From positions 2,046,001 through 2,110,000 of the forward strand of contig NZ_CP085840.1 of the NCBI RefSeq assembly GCF_020715685.1: a DNA stretch of 64,000 nt. The letters run 5' to 3'. This DNA comes from Dermatobacter hominis (GTDB lineage: Bacteria; Actinomycetota; Acidimicrobiia; Acidimicrobiales; Microtrichaceae). This document shows positions 51,890 to 59,830 of the stretch, piece after piece. A program made the translations under genes and the position numbers. Positions within the stretch are counted from its first letter, which is position 1, and each line of letters begins with the position of its first letter. The notes under the pieces were generated by a model, which saw only the letters and a program-made list of their open reading frames with translations, made no database searches and was not told the origin of the DNA.

Positions 51890-53359
51890 TCAGCCCTCCC
51901 CCGTGGTCGAGCGGTCGGTGCTCCCGGCCGCCGCGGTCGCGGGGCGGGCCTTCCAGAAGTAGTTGGCGATGCCGTCGGCGGCGTTGAGCCGGCGGAAGGT
52001 CATCTCGACGGTCATGCCGATCGAGACCTGGTCGGCGGTGACGTCGGTCAGCTCGACCGGCAGGCGGCCGCCGCCCTCGAAGTCGCAGACGGCGAACACG
52101 ATCGGCGGCGACGGCGAGTAGGCCAGCGAGTCGACCGTGAAGGTGGCGACCGTGGCCGGGACGTCGGCCATCGGCGCGGGGTCCATGTCGTCGACGGCGC
52201 CGTTGGAGAAGCTCACCCGGGCGGGCGGCAGGTGCAGCGCGTCGCTCTGGCGGTCGCGGCTGCCGACGAACCCGTACTTCCAGTCGAGCCGGCGCTCGGC
52301 CGCCGAGGCCGACATGCGGGCGGGCTCGGGCCGGTTCGGCGGCTGGACGGGCAGGACGCCGCGCCAGGACAGGTACTTGGCGTAGGGCAGGGAGTCGTCG
52401 CCGCCGGCGAGCTGGTCGGCCACGGTCGGCACGCCCTCGTGCAGGGGCGCCTCGGTGCGGCGGAAGAGGAAGACGTCGGCGCCGTCGGCCAGGGCGACGA
52501 GGGCGACGACCTGGCCCGGCGACGCCTGCTCGACGAGGTCGGCGAGCAGGACGAGCGGGTGGGCCGCACCGGTGAAGCCGACCGAGCCGTCGAGCCGGTC
52601 GGCGACGTCGACGCTGGCGGCGCCGAGCTTCTTCGCCAGCGGGGCGCCGGCTCGGGCGTGCGGCGCCGAGATGGCGACACGGCTGACCTGGTCGACGTCG
52701 AGCCCGGCGTCCTTCAGGGCGGCGTCCCAGGCGCGGCCGGCGAGGTCGTCGTAGCGCTGCTGGCCGAAGCGCTCCTCCCACGCCCGGGTGCGCAGCTCGC
52801 CGGGCGAGCGCCAGCGGTCGAGGAACTCCTGCGTGGCCGACGCACCGCCGATGTGCTCGGCGAGCAGCGGGCCGTCGGCCGCGTCGGCCACGAGCGCTGC
52901 GGCGCCGGCGTCGCCGCCGCCCTTCTCGTCGGCCGAGCCGGCGGGGCCGGTGCGGACGTCGGCCGCGGCCACGAGGACCCCCGGATCGGTGGAGCGCAGC
53001 GCGGCGCGCAGCGCGGCCGCCGAGCCGCGGAGGCCCGGTCCGGCGTCGGCGGCGATCACGTCACCGTCCAGCCGGAGGGCGGCGTGGACGATCGGTGCCG
53101 CCGTCTTCTCGGCGTAGGGCCCGGTCGTGGAGGCGAACCACAGCGAGTCGACCCGGCCACTCGTCCCGCGACGGGCCCGACGCCCCGCCTCGACGGCCAT
53201 CGTCACCGCATCCTCGTCGTAGGAGGCCACGGTGCGGGCGCCCTTGCCGGCCGACGAGCCCAGGACCTGGGTGATGGCCGACCGCTGCAGGCGCCAGTGC
53301 GGCAGGTAGGCGGCGAGGCCGCTGATGCCGCGACGGGCGGCCGGGGTGGGATCGCTCAT
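51890..53359 (-). CDS. HMG-CoA-synthase-like domain fused to a DUF35 OB-fold domain
   Basis: 489 aa. The first 320 residues have the KAS III/HMGS thiolase fold (GISGLAAYLPHWRLQR, DSLWFASTTGPYAEK, VSRVAISAPHARA), but the active-site Cys is not present: the region reads AADAGPGLRGSAAALRAA. The C-terminal 130 residues (VATFTVDSLAYSPSPP, VCDFEGGGRLPVEL, GMTVEMTFRRL) are a DUF35 OB fold; the zinc-ribbon Cys that usually precede it are lacking (KYGFVGSRDRQSDALHL). It likely scaffolds the thiolase. A TACACT box lies 6 nt before the ATG and a CTGACG palindrome 19 nt upstream. Confidence 0.78.
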   Translation of the reverse strand: MSDPTPAARRGISGLAAYLPHWRLQRSAITQVLGSSAGKGARTVASYDEDAVTMAVEAGRRARRGTSGRVDSLWFASTTGPYAEKTAAPIVHAALRLDGDVIAADAGPGLRGSAAALRAALRSTDPGVLVAAADVRTGPAGSADEKGGGDAGAAALVADAADGPLLAEHIGGASATQEFLDRWRSPGELRTRAWEERFGQQRYDDLAGRAWDAALKDAGLDVDQVSRVAISAPHARAGAPLAKKLGAASVDVADRLDGSVGFTGAAHPLVLLADLVEQASPGQVVALVALADGADVFLFRRTEAPLHEGVPTVADQLAGGDDSLPYAKYLSWRGVLPVQPPNRPEPARMSASAAERRLDWKYGFVGSRDRQSDALHLPPARVSFSNGAVDDMDPAPMADVPATVATFTVDSLAYSPSPPIVFAVCDFEGGGRLPVELTDVTADQVSIGMTVEMTFRRLNAADGIANYFWKARPATAAAGSTDRSTTGEG

Positions 53360-53365
53360 GCCCGG

Positions 53366-53393
53366 AGTGTAGGGACATCTGACGCCCCGTCAG
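53366..53393 (-). promoter_or_regulatory. -10 box and CTGACG-N3-CGTCAG operator (HMGS-DUF35/thiolase operon)
   Basis: Minus-strand TACACT (53366-53371) is 6 nt before the ATG. CTGACGCCCCGTCAG (53379-53393) has perfect 6-bp arms with one more matching T/A pair outside. It also lies between this operon and the divergent TetR gene at 53536. Confidence 0.68.
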
Positions 53394-53535
53394 AAGTCGC
53401 ACGCGGCACTCGGGCACCCGACGGTCCGGCGCCGTCCGGTGGGACCCCCAGGTGGTCGATGGTTGACACGACCGCCTGCGGGCCGGAGCATGGTGCGATG
53501 TCCCCGCGCACCTCCACCTCCCCGCGGCCGCTCGC

Positions 53536-54339
53536 ATGAACGCCACCGAAGCACGCACCGACCCGCCGCTCGGCCGCCGGGCCCGCAACCGCGCCGCCCG
53601 CCACGACCAGCTCCTGGCCGCGGCGAGCGACATCGTCGAGGAGTCCGGGCTCGAGGGCCTGACCATGCAGGCGGTCGCCGATCGGGTCGACTGCGCCGTG
53701 GGCACGATCTACACGTACTTCGCCTCGAAGTCGGCGCTGATCGCCGCGCTGCAGGTCGCCGCGGTGCAGACGCTGCTCGCCACCTACCACCAGGCCGCCG
53801 AGATGTGGGACGAGGCGCTCGAGGAGTCCGGGCTCAACGACGACGCCGTCGAGTCGCTGGTGCGGGTGCTCGCCTACGGGCAGCTGTTCGTCGCCGGTCC
53901 CGAGCTCCACCCGCGCGAGTTCGAGTTCCTCCAGATGCTGCTCAGCACCCCGGAGCGACTGGTGAACCCCGACGACGTCCGGTCGGTCACGCCGCACGCG
54001 CTCACGCTGCTGGCCGAGGGCCTGGTCCTCGTCGAGGCCGCGGTGGCGGCCGGCGCCCTGTCGGCCCCGGACCCCGCCCGCAACGACGACGGCTTCCGGC
54101 GGCTGCTGCGCTGGGTCGGCGCGCTGAACGGCGCCCTGCTCACCGCGAACGCCAACGTCGGCGCGCTCCCGGCATCGGACGCCGACGCGTTCAGCGCCCG
54201 CGCCATGGGCAAGCTGGTCACCGAGGACCTCCTGCTGGCCTGGGGCGCCCCGGCCCGCGTCCTCGACGCCGCGACCGAGCAGCTCGGCCGCATGCAGCGG
54301 GCGGGCTCGTTCCTGCCACGGGTCGGCTCGAACGCCTGA
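53536..54339 (+). CDS. TetR-family regulator, candidate for the CTGACG operator
   Basis: 267 aa, larger than most TetR proteins. HTH: GLTMQAVADRVDCAVGTIYTYFASKSALIAAL; the ligand domain (about 90-265) has no recognised class. Divergent from the HMGS-DUF35/thiolase operon, with a perfect CTGACG-N3-CGTCAG site between them, so it is the best candidate for the protein that binds the six sites in the window. Binding to the operator is inference. The hydroxylase gene follows 25 nt later. Confidence 0.88.
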   Translation: MNATEARTDPPLGRRARNRAARHDQLLAAASDIVEESGLEGLTMQAVADRVDCAVGTIYTYFASKSALIAALQVAAVQTLLATYHQAAEMWDEALEESGLNDDAVESLVRVLAYGQLFVAGPELHPREFEFLQMLLSTPERLVNPDDVRSVTPHALTLLAEGLVLVEAAVAAGALSAPDPARNDDGFRRLLRWVGALNGALLTANANVGALPASDADAFSARAMGKLVTEDLLLAWGAPARVLDAATEQLGRMQRAGSFLPRVGSNA

Positions 54340-54364
54340 CGTCGGGCACCGGGGAGGGGGCGGC

Positions 54365-55006
54365 GTGCTGGGATCGGTGGCGGTCGCGCTCCTCGCTTTC
54401 GCGGTCGGCGTGAACCTCTGGTTCCTGTTCGAGTACCTGCTGCACCGGTTCGCGATGCACCACCTCAAGGGCCGCGGGATCATGAGCCGCGAGCACCTGC
54501 TCCACCACGTGACCGCGGGCTGGAACTTCACGGCGCGGCTGCTGCTCGCGTGGGCAGGCGTGGCCGTCGTCGGCATCCTCGTCTGGCTGCCGCTCGGCAC
54601 CTGGCTGTTCGGCCTGACCGTCGGTGCCGGGCTCGCCGGGGGGTGGGTGGTCGCCTACGCGTTCTACGAGTGGCAGCACGCGCTGGCGCACCTGCGCGCA
54701 CCCCGCAACGGGTACGAGCGCTGGCTGCGCAAGCACCACTTCCACCACCACTTCGGCCACCCGATGGCGAACCAGGGCGTGAGCATCCCGGTGTGGGACG
54801 TCGTGTTCCGCACGAACGATTCGCCCGAGGTCGTGGCCGTGCCACGGCGCTTCGCCACCGGCCTCGGCTGGCTGATCGACGAGGACGGCGAGCTGCGACC
54901 CGAGTTCGCGTCGGACTACGTCCTCGTGGGCACGGTCGGCATCGACGAGCGCCAGGCCGGCATCGACCGCGCCCGCGCCTTCGCCAGCATCGCTCCGACG
55001 CCCTGA
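54365..55006 (+). CDS. Fatty acid hydroxylase/sterol desaturase-family protein
   Basis: Di-iron membrane enzyme family, 213 aa. Three or four His clusters in the expected order: EYLLHRFAMHH, REHLLHH, EWQHALAH and LRKHHFHHHFGHP. Two to three hydrophobic segments. Members hydroxylate fatty acids, sterols or carotenoids using O2. The GTG start has a GGGGAGGGGG ribosome site. Substrate unknown. Follows the TetR gene by 25 nt and probably shares its transcript. Confidence 0.87.
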   Translation: MLGSVAVALLAFAVGVNLWFLFEYLLHRFAMHHLKGRGIMSREHLLHHVTAGWNFTARLLLAWAGVAVVGILVWLPLGTWLFGLTVGAGLAGGWVVAYAFYEWQHALAHLRAPRNGYERWLRKHHFHHHFGHPMANQGVSIPVWDVVFRTNDSPEVVAVPRRFATGLGWLIDEDGELRPEFASDYVLVGTVGIDERQAGIDRARAFASIAPTP

Positions 55007-55035
55007 CGCGGCGACCGCGCCCGGCGGTCCCTCGG

Positions 55036-55662
55036 TCAGGCCGGCGCGAGGAGCTCGAACATCAGGTCCGCGTGCGCCGCGATCTGCTCGGTCGTCATCG
55101 GTCGCTGCGCGTGGAAGCGCCGGTAGAAGAGCGGACCGGCGACGAGGTCGACCATCTCGGCGGCGGGCACGTCGGCCCGCAGCCGGCCCGAGTCCTGCAA
55201 CCGCTCGATGAGCCCGACCGCCGCAGCACGGCGGCGCGACAGGTACGCCTGGTGCAGCACCGCCAGCTCGGGGTCGCGACCGGCGGCGGCGGCGATGTCG
55301 GCGAGCACGTTCGACTGCGGTGAGCGCAGCGCCTCGCCCAGCCCGTCGAGCAGGGCCCGCAGGTCGGTCTCGTCGTCGCCGGACGACATGAGTCCCGCCT
55401 CGGCCTCGACCTTGGCCTGCTCCAGCGCGGCCATGACCAGCGCGACCGTGCTCGGCCAGTGGCGGTAGATCGTGCTGCGGGCCACGCCGGAGCGGTCGGC
55501 GACCGCCTCGATGCTCGTGCGCTCCAGGCCGACCTCGTTGAGCAGGGCGCGGGTGGTCTCCATCACGACGGCACGCGTGCGCTCGACGCGGGGGTCGACG
55601 CGGGCGGGACAGGGGTCGGGCGCTGCGTCATCGAGGGGGGCGGTGTCCGCCGTGCCGGCCAC
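55036..55662 (-). CDS. TetR-family regulator, divergent to an MFS transporter
   Basis: 208 aa. HTH: RTSIEAVADRSGVARSTIYRHWPSTVALVMAAL; C-terminal effector domain with VLHQAYLSRRRAAAVGLIER and PLFYRRFHAQRPM, like actinobacterial TetR repressors of exporters. The GTG at 55662 is chosen because a TAGGGT box (minus strand, 55670-55675) lies 7 nt before it; a TTG at 55680 is also in frame. Likely controls the divergent pump gene. Confidence 0.88.
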   Translation of the reverse strand: MAGTADTAPLDDAAPDPCPARVDPRVERTRAVVMETTRALLNEVGLERTSIEAVADRSGVARSTIYRHWPSTVALVMAALEQAKVEAEAGLMSSGDDETDLRALLDGLGEALRSPQSNVLADIAAAAGRDPELAVLHQAYLSRRRAAAVGLIERLQDSGRLRADVPAAEMVDLVAGPLFYRRFHAQRPMTTEQIAAHADLMFELLAPA

Positions 55663-55705
55663 GACGACCACCCTAGCCAACTCCAGGACACAACCGTTGC
55701 ACAGC

Positions 55706-55726
55706 AGGACACCACCGTCCTACAGT
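55706..55726 (+). promoter_or_regulatory. TetR-type palindrome and -10 box for MFS gene
   Basis: AGGAC-ACCACC-GTCCT (55706-55721) is an inverted repeat; a direct copy of AGGACAC-ACCGT lies 21 nt before it (55685 onward). TACAGT (55721-55726) lies 7 nt before the MFS ATG, so binding would cover the promoter. Confidence 0.55.
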
Positions 55727-55733
55727 CGCCGCC

Positions 55734-57302
55734 ATGTCGAGCCCCACCACCGGACCGGCGGTCGATCGCCGTCCCACCGCGACCTGGGATCCCATGGTCG
55801 GACACCCCGACCGCAAGCGCGTCCTGGCGATCTGCTGCCTCTGCCTGGTGCTGGTCGTCGTCGCCGTCTCCAGCCTCAACGTCGCCATCCCGACGATCCT
55901 CGAGGACCTCGAGCCGAGCTCCACCCAGCTCCTGTGGATCATCGACTCCTACGCCCTCGTGTTCGCGGGGCTGCTGCTGCTCGCCGGCGCCATCGGCGAC
56001 CGCTTCGGCCGCAAGGGTGCGCTCCTGTCGGGCCTCACCGTGTTCGGTCTCGCCGCGATCGCGGCGTCCCAGGCCCCGAACCCCGAGGTCCTGATCGCCA
56101 CCCGCGCCGTCATGGGCATCGGCGCCGCCTTCGTCATGCCCGCGACGCTGTCGATCGTCACGTCCGTCTTCCCGCCGGCCGAGCGGGCCACCGCCATCGC
56201 CACCTGGGCCGGCTTCGCCGGCGCCGGCAGCGCGCTGGGCCCGTTGCTCGGCGGCTTCATGGTCGAGCACTTCGGCTGGGCCTCGGTCTTCCTCGTCAAC
56301 GTCCCGTTCGTCGTGGTGGCGATGGCGCTCATCGCCCGGTTCGTGCCGTCGAGCCGTGACACCGAGGAGCGACGGCTCGACGTCGTCGGCGCTGCGTTCT
56401 CGGTCGTCGCGCTGTGCGGCCTGCTCTTCGGGATCATCCAGGGCCCGGAGGAGGGCTGGACCTCGCCGATCGTGCTCGGCGCCTTCGCCGTGGCCGTCGT
56501 CGTCGGCGCGGTGTTCGTGCTGTGGGAGCTGCGGACCGACGAGCCGATGCTCGACCCCCGGTTCTTCAGGATCCCCGCCTTCCGCGCCGGCAGCGGCGTG
56601 ATCACCGTGGTGTTCTTCGGCATGTTCGGCATGTTCTTCATGCTCACGCAGTACCTGCAGTTCGTGAAGGGCTACTCCCCGCTCGTCGCCGGCGTGGCGA
56701 CGGTGCCGAGCGCGCTCACGATGTTGATCGTGGCGCCCCGCTCCCCCCGGCTCGTGGCACGGTTCGGCTCGCGGAAGGTCATCACCACCGGCATGCTCTG
56801 CGTGGCCGCGGCCTTCGTGATCTACGCGCTGATCGGCCCCGACACGCCCTACCTCGCGGTGGCCGTCGCGCTCGTCGTCGGTGCGTTCGGCATGGGCCTC
56901 GCCATGGCCCCGGCCTCGACCGCGATCGTGTCGTCGCTCCCGCTGTCCAAGGCCGGCGTGGCGTCCGCGGTCAACGACGTCACCCGCGAGGTCGGCGGTG
57001 CGCTCGGCATCGCGGTGCTCGGGACGATCCTCACCTCCCGGTTCACCTCGCTCATGGACGACCGGCTCCCGGCCGCGGTGCCCGACGAGGTGCGCGCCGG
57101 CGCGCGCACCTCGGTCAACGCGGCGATGGCGATCGCCGACAAGCTGCCGCCAGAGCTCTCGGGCGCCCTCCGCGACGGCGCCCGCGCTGCGTTCACCGAC
57201 GCGTTCAACTCCGCCTTCGTGGTCTCGGCGGTGCTGCTGGCCCTGATGGCCATCGTCGCCAGCCGGGCGGTGCCCGACACCAAGACCGTCAGCGGCCACT
57301 GA
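55734..57302 (+). CDS. MFS drug-resistance transporter, DHA2 (EmrB/QacA) type
   Basis: 522 aa with about 14 hydrophobic segments, consistent with the 14-TMS DHA2 subfamily. Motif A AGAIGDRFGRKGALL (about 85-99), motif C-like GPLLGGFMVEHFGWASVFLVNVPF, and a late SSLPLSKAGVASAVNDVTREVGGALGIAVLG block typical of EmrB/QacA pumps. It exports drugs or small organic compounds with protons. Leaderless -10 box. Divergent TetR gene likely represses it. Confidence 0.93.
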   Translation: MSSPTTGPAVDRRPTATWDPMVGHPDRKRVLAICCLCLVLVVVAVSSLNVAIPTILEDLEPSSTQLLWIIDSYALVFAGLLLLAGAIGDRFGRKGALLSGLTVFGLAAIAASQAPNPEVLIATRAVMGIGAAFVMPATLSIVTSVFPPAERATAIATWAGFAGAGSALGPLLGGFMVEHFGWASVFLVNVPFVVVAMALIARFVPSSRDTEERRLDVVGAAFSVVALCGLLFGIIQGPEEGWTSPIVLGAFAVAVVVGAVFVLWELRTDEPMLDPRFFRIPAFRAGSGVITVVFFGMFGMFFMLTQYLQFVKGYSPLVAGVATVPSALTMLIVAPRSPRLVARFGSRKVITTGMLCVAAAFVIYALIGPDTPYLAVAVALVVGAFGMGLAMAPASTAIVSSLPLSKAGVASAVNDVTREVGGALGIAVLGTILTSRFTSLMDDRLPAAVPDEVRAGARTSVNAAMAIADKLPPELSGALRDGARAAFTDAFNSAFVVSAVLLALMAIVASRAVPDTKTVSGH

Positions 57303-57367
57303 GACTTCTCCCTCGTCCGGGCGCGGCCGACCGTCGTACCGTCCCGGGGACGCACGCGTCGGCCGGA

Positions 57368-58192
57368 TCAGGCCGAGGCCAGCAGCACCCGTGCGACCGT
57401 CGTGACCTCGCTGCGCTGCTCCCACCTCACGACCACCTCGCCCCTGGTGCGACCGGGCCGGACCGACACGATCGGCGCCGGCCCGGCCACCACGGGTCGG
57501 CGCATGCGCAGGTCGAGCCGCGCCACCACCACGGCCTCGCCGGCCGGCGCCGCCGACCGCGCTTCGTGCTCGGCCATGGCGGCGAGGTGCTGGGTGCAGG
57601 CGATGACGCCGGGGAGCCCGGCCCGTCGTGCGGCCTCGGGATCGTGGTGGGCCGGGGCCCACACGCGGCACGCCGCGGCGGCCCGGGCGATGCCCGACGT
57701 CGTCCACGGCTCGACCGCCGGTGCCAGGTCCTCGGGTCGGACCGAGCGCGGGGTCGGCACGTAGCCGACCGCGCCGAAGGTCTCGATCGACAGCACCTCG
57801 CCGTCGGCGTCCGTGAGCACGTGGTCGACCTCCCAGTCGCGCCCGGGGCCGAGCGGCGTCATCCTCGACGGCCCGAGCGAGCGCAGCTGCTGGTGGTGGC
57901 CGATCCGGTCGCCGACGCGCGTCGGGCGCCGCACCGCCGTGCGGTGCCGGGTGATGACGGCGTGCTCGAACCCCAACCGGGCCTTGACGTCGAAGTGCAG
58001 CTGGAGCGGGACCTCGTCGGCGTCGGGCCGGTCCGATCGCGTCCACAGCGACGTCGTCGTGACCGGCAGCCGGTCGGTGCGGAGATCGGCGGGACGACCG
58101 CCGGTCGCCCGCACCATGCGCACCACCGGGCCCAGCTCGACCACCGGACCGGCCGGCACCCGGTGGTGCGGACCTCCGGCGATCCCGTCCAC
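57368..58192 (-). CDS. MaoC-like double hot-dog protein with altered catalytic residues
   Basis: 274 aa, two hot-dog halves. The C-terminal half has VWAPAHHDPEAARRAGLPGVIA, matching the hydratase pattern D-x-N-P-x-H-x-D-x-x-x-A but with the catalytic Asp and Asn replaced (V-W-A-P-A-H), keeping His only. N-terminal half: FDVKARLGFEHAVITRH. It may be an inactive or repurposed enoyl-CoA hydratase or a thioesterase. The GTG start is 2 nt after the stop of the upstream TetR gene, so the two genes are one operon. Confidence 0.72.
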   Translation of the reverse strand: MDGIAGGPHHRVPAGPVVELGPVVRMVRATGGRPADLRTDRLPVTTTSLWTRSDRPDADEVPLQLHFDVKARLGFEHAVITRHRTAVRRPTRVGDRIGHHQQLRSLGPSRMTPLGPGRDWEVDHVLTDADGEVLSIETFGAVGYVPTPRSVRPEDLAPAVEPWTTSGIARAAAACRVWAPAHHDPEAARRAGLPGVIACTQHLAAMAEHEARSAAPAGEAVVVARLDLRMRRPVVAGPAPIVSVRPGRTRGEVVVRWEQRSEVTTVARVLLASA

Positions 58193-58194
58193 GG

Positions 58195-58878
58195 TCAGCC
58201 CGGTGGCTTGCGGCCGGTGACGCCGGAGTAGACCAGCCGGGCGAGCGCCCGCTGGATCTCGGGCCCGCTCGTCCCGTGCCGCTCGATCCCGTAGCGGTGG
58301 CCCGACACCTGGGCGAGCATGGCGACCAGGACCGACGCCGTGGCGGTCGGGTCGAGGTCCGACGGCAGGCGGCCGGCGTCGCGCTGCTCGCGCACCTCGA
58401 CGCCGAGCGCGTCGGTGAACGTCGTGAGCAGCTGGAGCCGGATCTCACGGAAGCGCACGTCGCCCTCGGTGGCGGCCAGGTCGATCACCGCGAGCAGCGC
58501 GCGGTGCTCGTCCCAGAAGTCCAGGAACGTCGCGGCGATCCGCTCGCAGGTCTCGTAGGCCGCCCGGCCGGACCAGCTGCCGTCGCGCACGGGCCGCGTC
58601 AGGCGCTCCCGACCCTCGCCGACGAGCTCGTCGGCGAGGGCCCACAGCGCGGACTCGGCGTCGGGGAAGTACTGGTAGAAGGTCGCCGGCGAGGTGCCGG
58701 CGCCGCGGGCGATGTCGACCACCTTGAGGTCCCGGTAGGACGTGGTGCGCAGCAGCTCCCGGGTCTGGTCGAGCAGGCGGGCTCGCGTGGCGAGGCCGCG
58801 CCGACCGGGCACGCGCCCGTCGACGGCACGGAGCTCCTCGGGGTCCTCGTCGGTCCTGACGGCGTCCTTCTTCGGCAC
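58195..58878 (-). CDS. TetR-family regulator
   Basis: 227 aa. HTH: DLKVVDIARGAGTSPATFYQYFPDAESALWALAD. The ligand domain contains HRALLAVIDLAATEGDVRFREIRL. In one operon with the MaoC-like gene, which suggests control by an acyl-CoA. A TACGCT box 6 nt before the GTG supports this start. Third TetR of the window's right end and second candidate for the CTGACG sites. Confidence 0.9.
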   Translation of the reverse strand: MPKKDAVRTDEDPEELRAVDGRVPGRRGLATRARLLDQTRELLRTTSYRDLKVVDIARGAGTSPATFYQYFPDAESALWALADELVGEGRERLTRPVRDGSWSGRAAYETCERIAATFLDFWDEHRALLAVIDLAATEGDVRFREIRLQLLTTFTDALGVEVREQRDAGRLPSDLDPTATASVLVAMLAQVSGHRYGIERHGTSGPEIQRALARLVYSGVTGRKPPG

Positions 58879-58951
58879 CGGCGCAGCGTACCGGTGGCCG
58901 CCACCGGGGCCGCGAAGCGCGCTCGGCGGGCGTCGCGAGGCGCGGCGGCGG

Positions 58952-59704
58952 TCAGCCGATCAGGCGCCAGATCACCCAGACGATCACCGCGATGCCGAGA
59001 AGGCTCAGCGCCAGCATCATCAGCATGCCGACGATCGTCGTCAGCACGAGGGCGACGATGATGCCCAGGCTCGACCGGCGCGTCGCGGACCGATCGGCCA
59101 GGTCGGCCTCGATCAGCCGGACGTTGCGGTCGTTGGCCTTGTACGCCATGTCGAAGACGACGCCGGCGAAGGGGATGAGGCCCACCACGCCCTCGAAGCC
59201 GACGTTGAGCAGCATCCGGATGATCGTGGGCCAGCTCACACCGGCGAGGACGCCCGCGGTGACGACCACCATCGACAGCGCGACGCCGACGGCGTCGCCG
59301 ACACCGGGGATCAGCGTGATGAACCCATCGATGCCGACGCGTCGACCGCCGGTCGCCGGGATCTCGATCGCGTCGTCGAGCACCCAGGCCATGCGCTCGA
59401 CCCAACGCGGCAGGGGCCGGGAGTTGGGCTTGGGACCACGGCGGTGCGCGTCGCGGATGTCGTGCAGCGCCTCGACGACCTCGGCCCGCGCCCCCGTCCG
59501 CGACCCGGTCGGTGGCGCGGCGGGCACGAGCTGCTGGCCGGGCCCGCCGGTGGGCACCGGCCCGGCCGGCGGGGGTGGCGGGGCGCTCTGCGGCGGTGGG
59601 GGCGGCGTAGGCGCGCCCGGTGGCGGCGGGGGCGGCGGCGCCGCACCCCCCGGCGTGATCTCGTAGCCCTGGATGGTGCCCAGGTCGCGCACGTCGTCGC
59701 CCAC
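58952..59704 (-). CDS. DUF4112 protein with Pro-rich N-terminus
   Basis: 250 aa. The first 70 residues are extremely Pro/Gly-rich (PPPPPPPGAPTPPPPP). Then DUF4112: MAWVLDDAIEIPATGGRRVG, GIDGFITLIPGVGDAVGVAL, NVGFEGVVGLIPFAGVVFDMA, and a C-terminal hydrophobic helix pair. Two to three membrane segments; function unknown. GTG start. The Pro-rich stretch is unusual and may bind SH3-like or profilin-type partners only by analogy. Confidence 0.88.
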   Translation of the reverse strand: MGDDVRDLGTIQGYEITPGGAAPPPPPPPGAPTPPPPPQSAPPPPPAGPVPTGGPGQQLVPAAPPTGSRTGARAEVVEALHDIRDAHRRGPKPNSRPLPRWVERMAWVLDDAIEIPATGGRRVGIDGFITLIPGVGDAVGVALSMVVVTAGVLAGVSWPTIIRMLLNVGFEGVVGLIPFAGVVFDMAYKANDRNVRLIEADLADRSATRRSSLGIIVALVLTTIVGMLMMLALSLLGIAVIVWVIWRLIG

Positions 59705-59830
59705 GCCGACAGTCTCCCCCGAACCCCCTCGGTCCTGAACGTCGCCGGTGAGATCGCTCAGCGCGACCTCAGGACCACGGGGCGGATCGGGCGCGCGGAT
59801 CCCCCGGATCGGGGAGCGACGCCGGTCCGA

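Noticed and set aside
57324-57365. Terminator between the MFS and MaoC-like genes
   Set aside because: CGGCCGAC/GTCGGCCG pair is only 8 bp with a 26-nt loop; too weak to list.
55563-58448. 961-codon minus-strand frame
   Set aside because: It runs antisense through the MFS gene and across the MaoC-like and TetR genes, with low-complexity Arg/Gly/Asp sequence; the real genes have clear family motifs.
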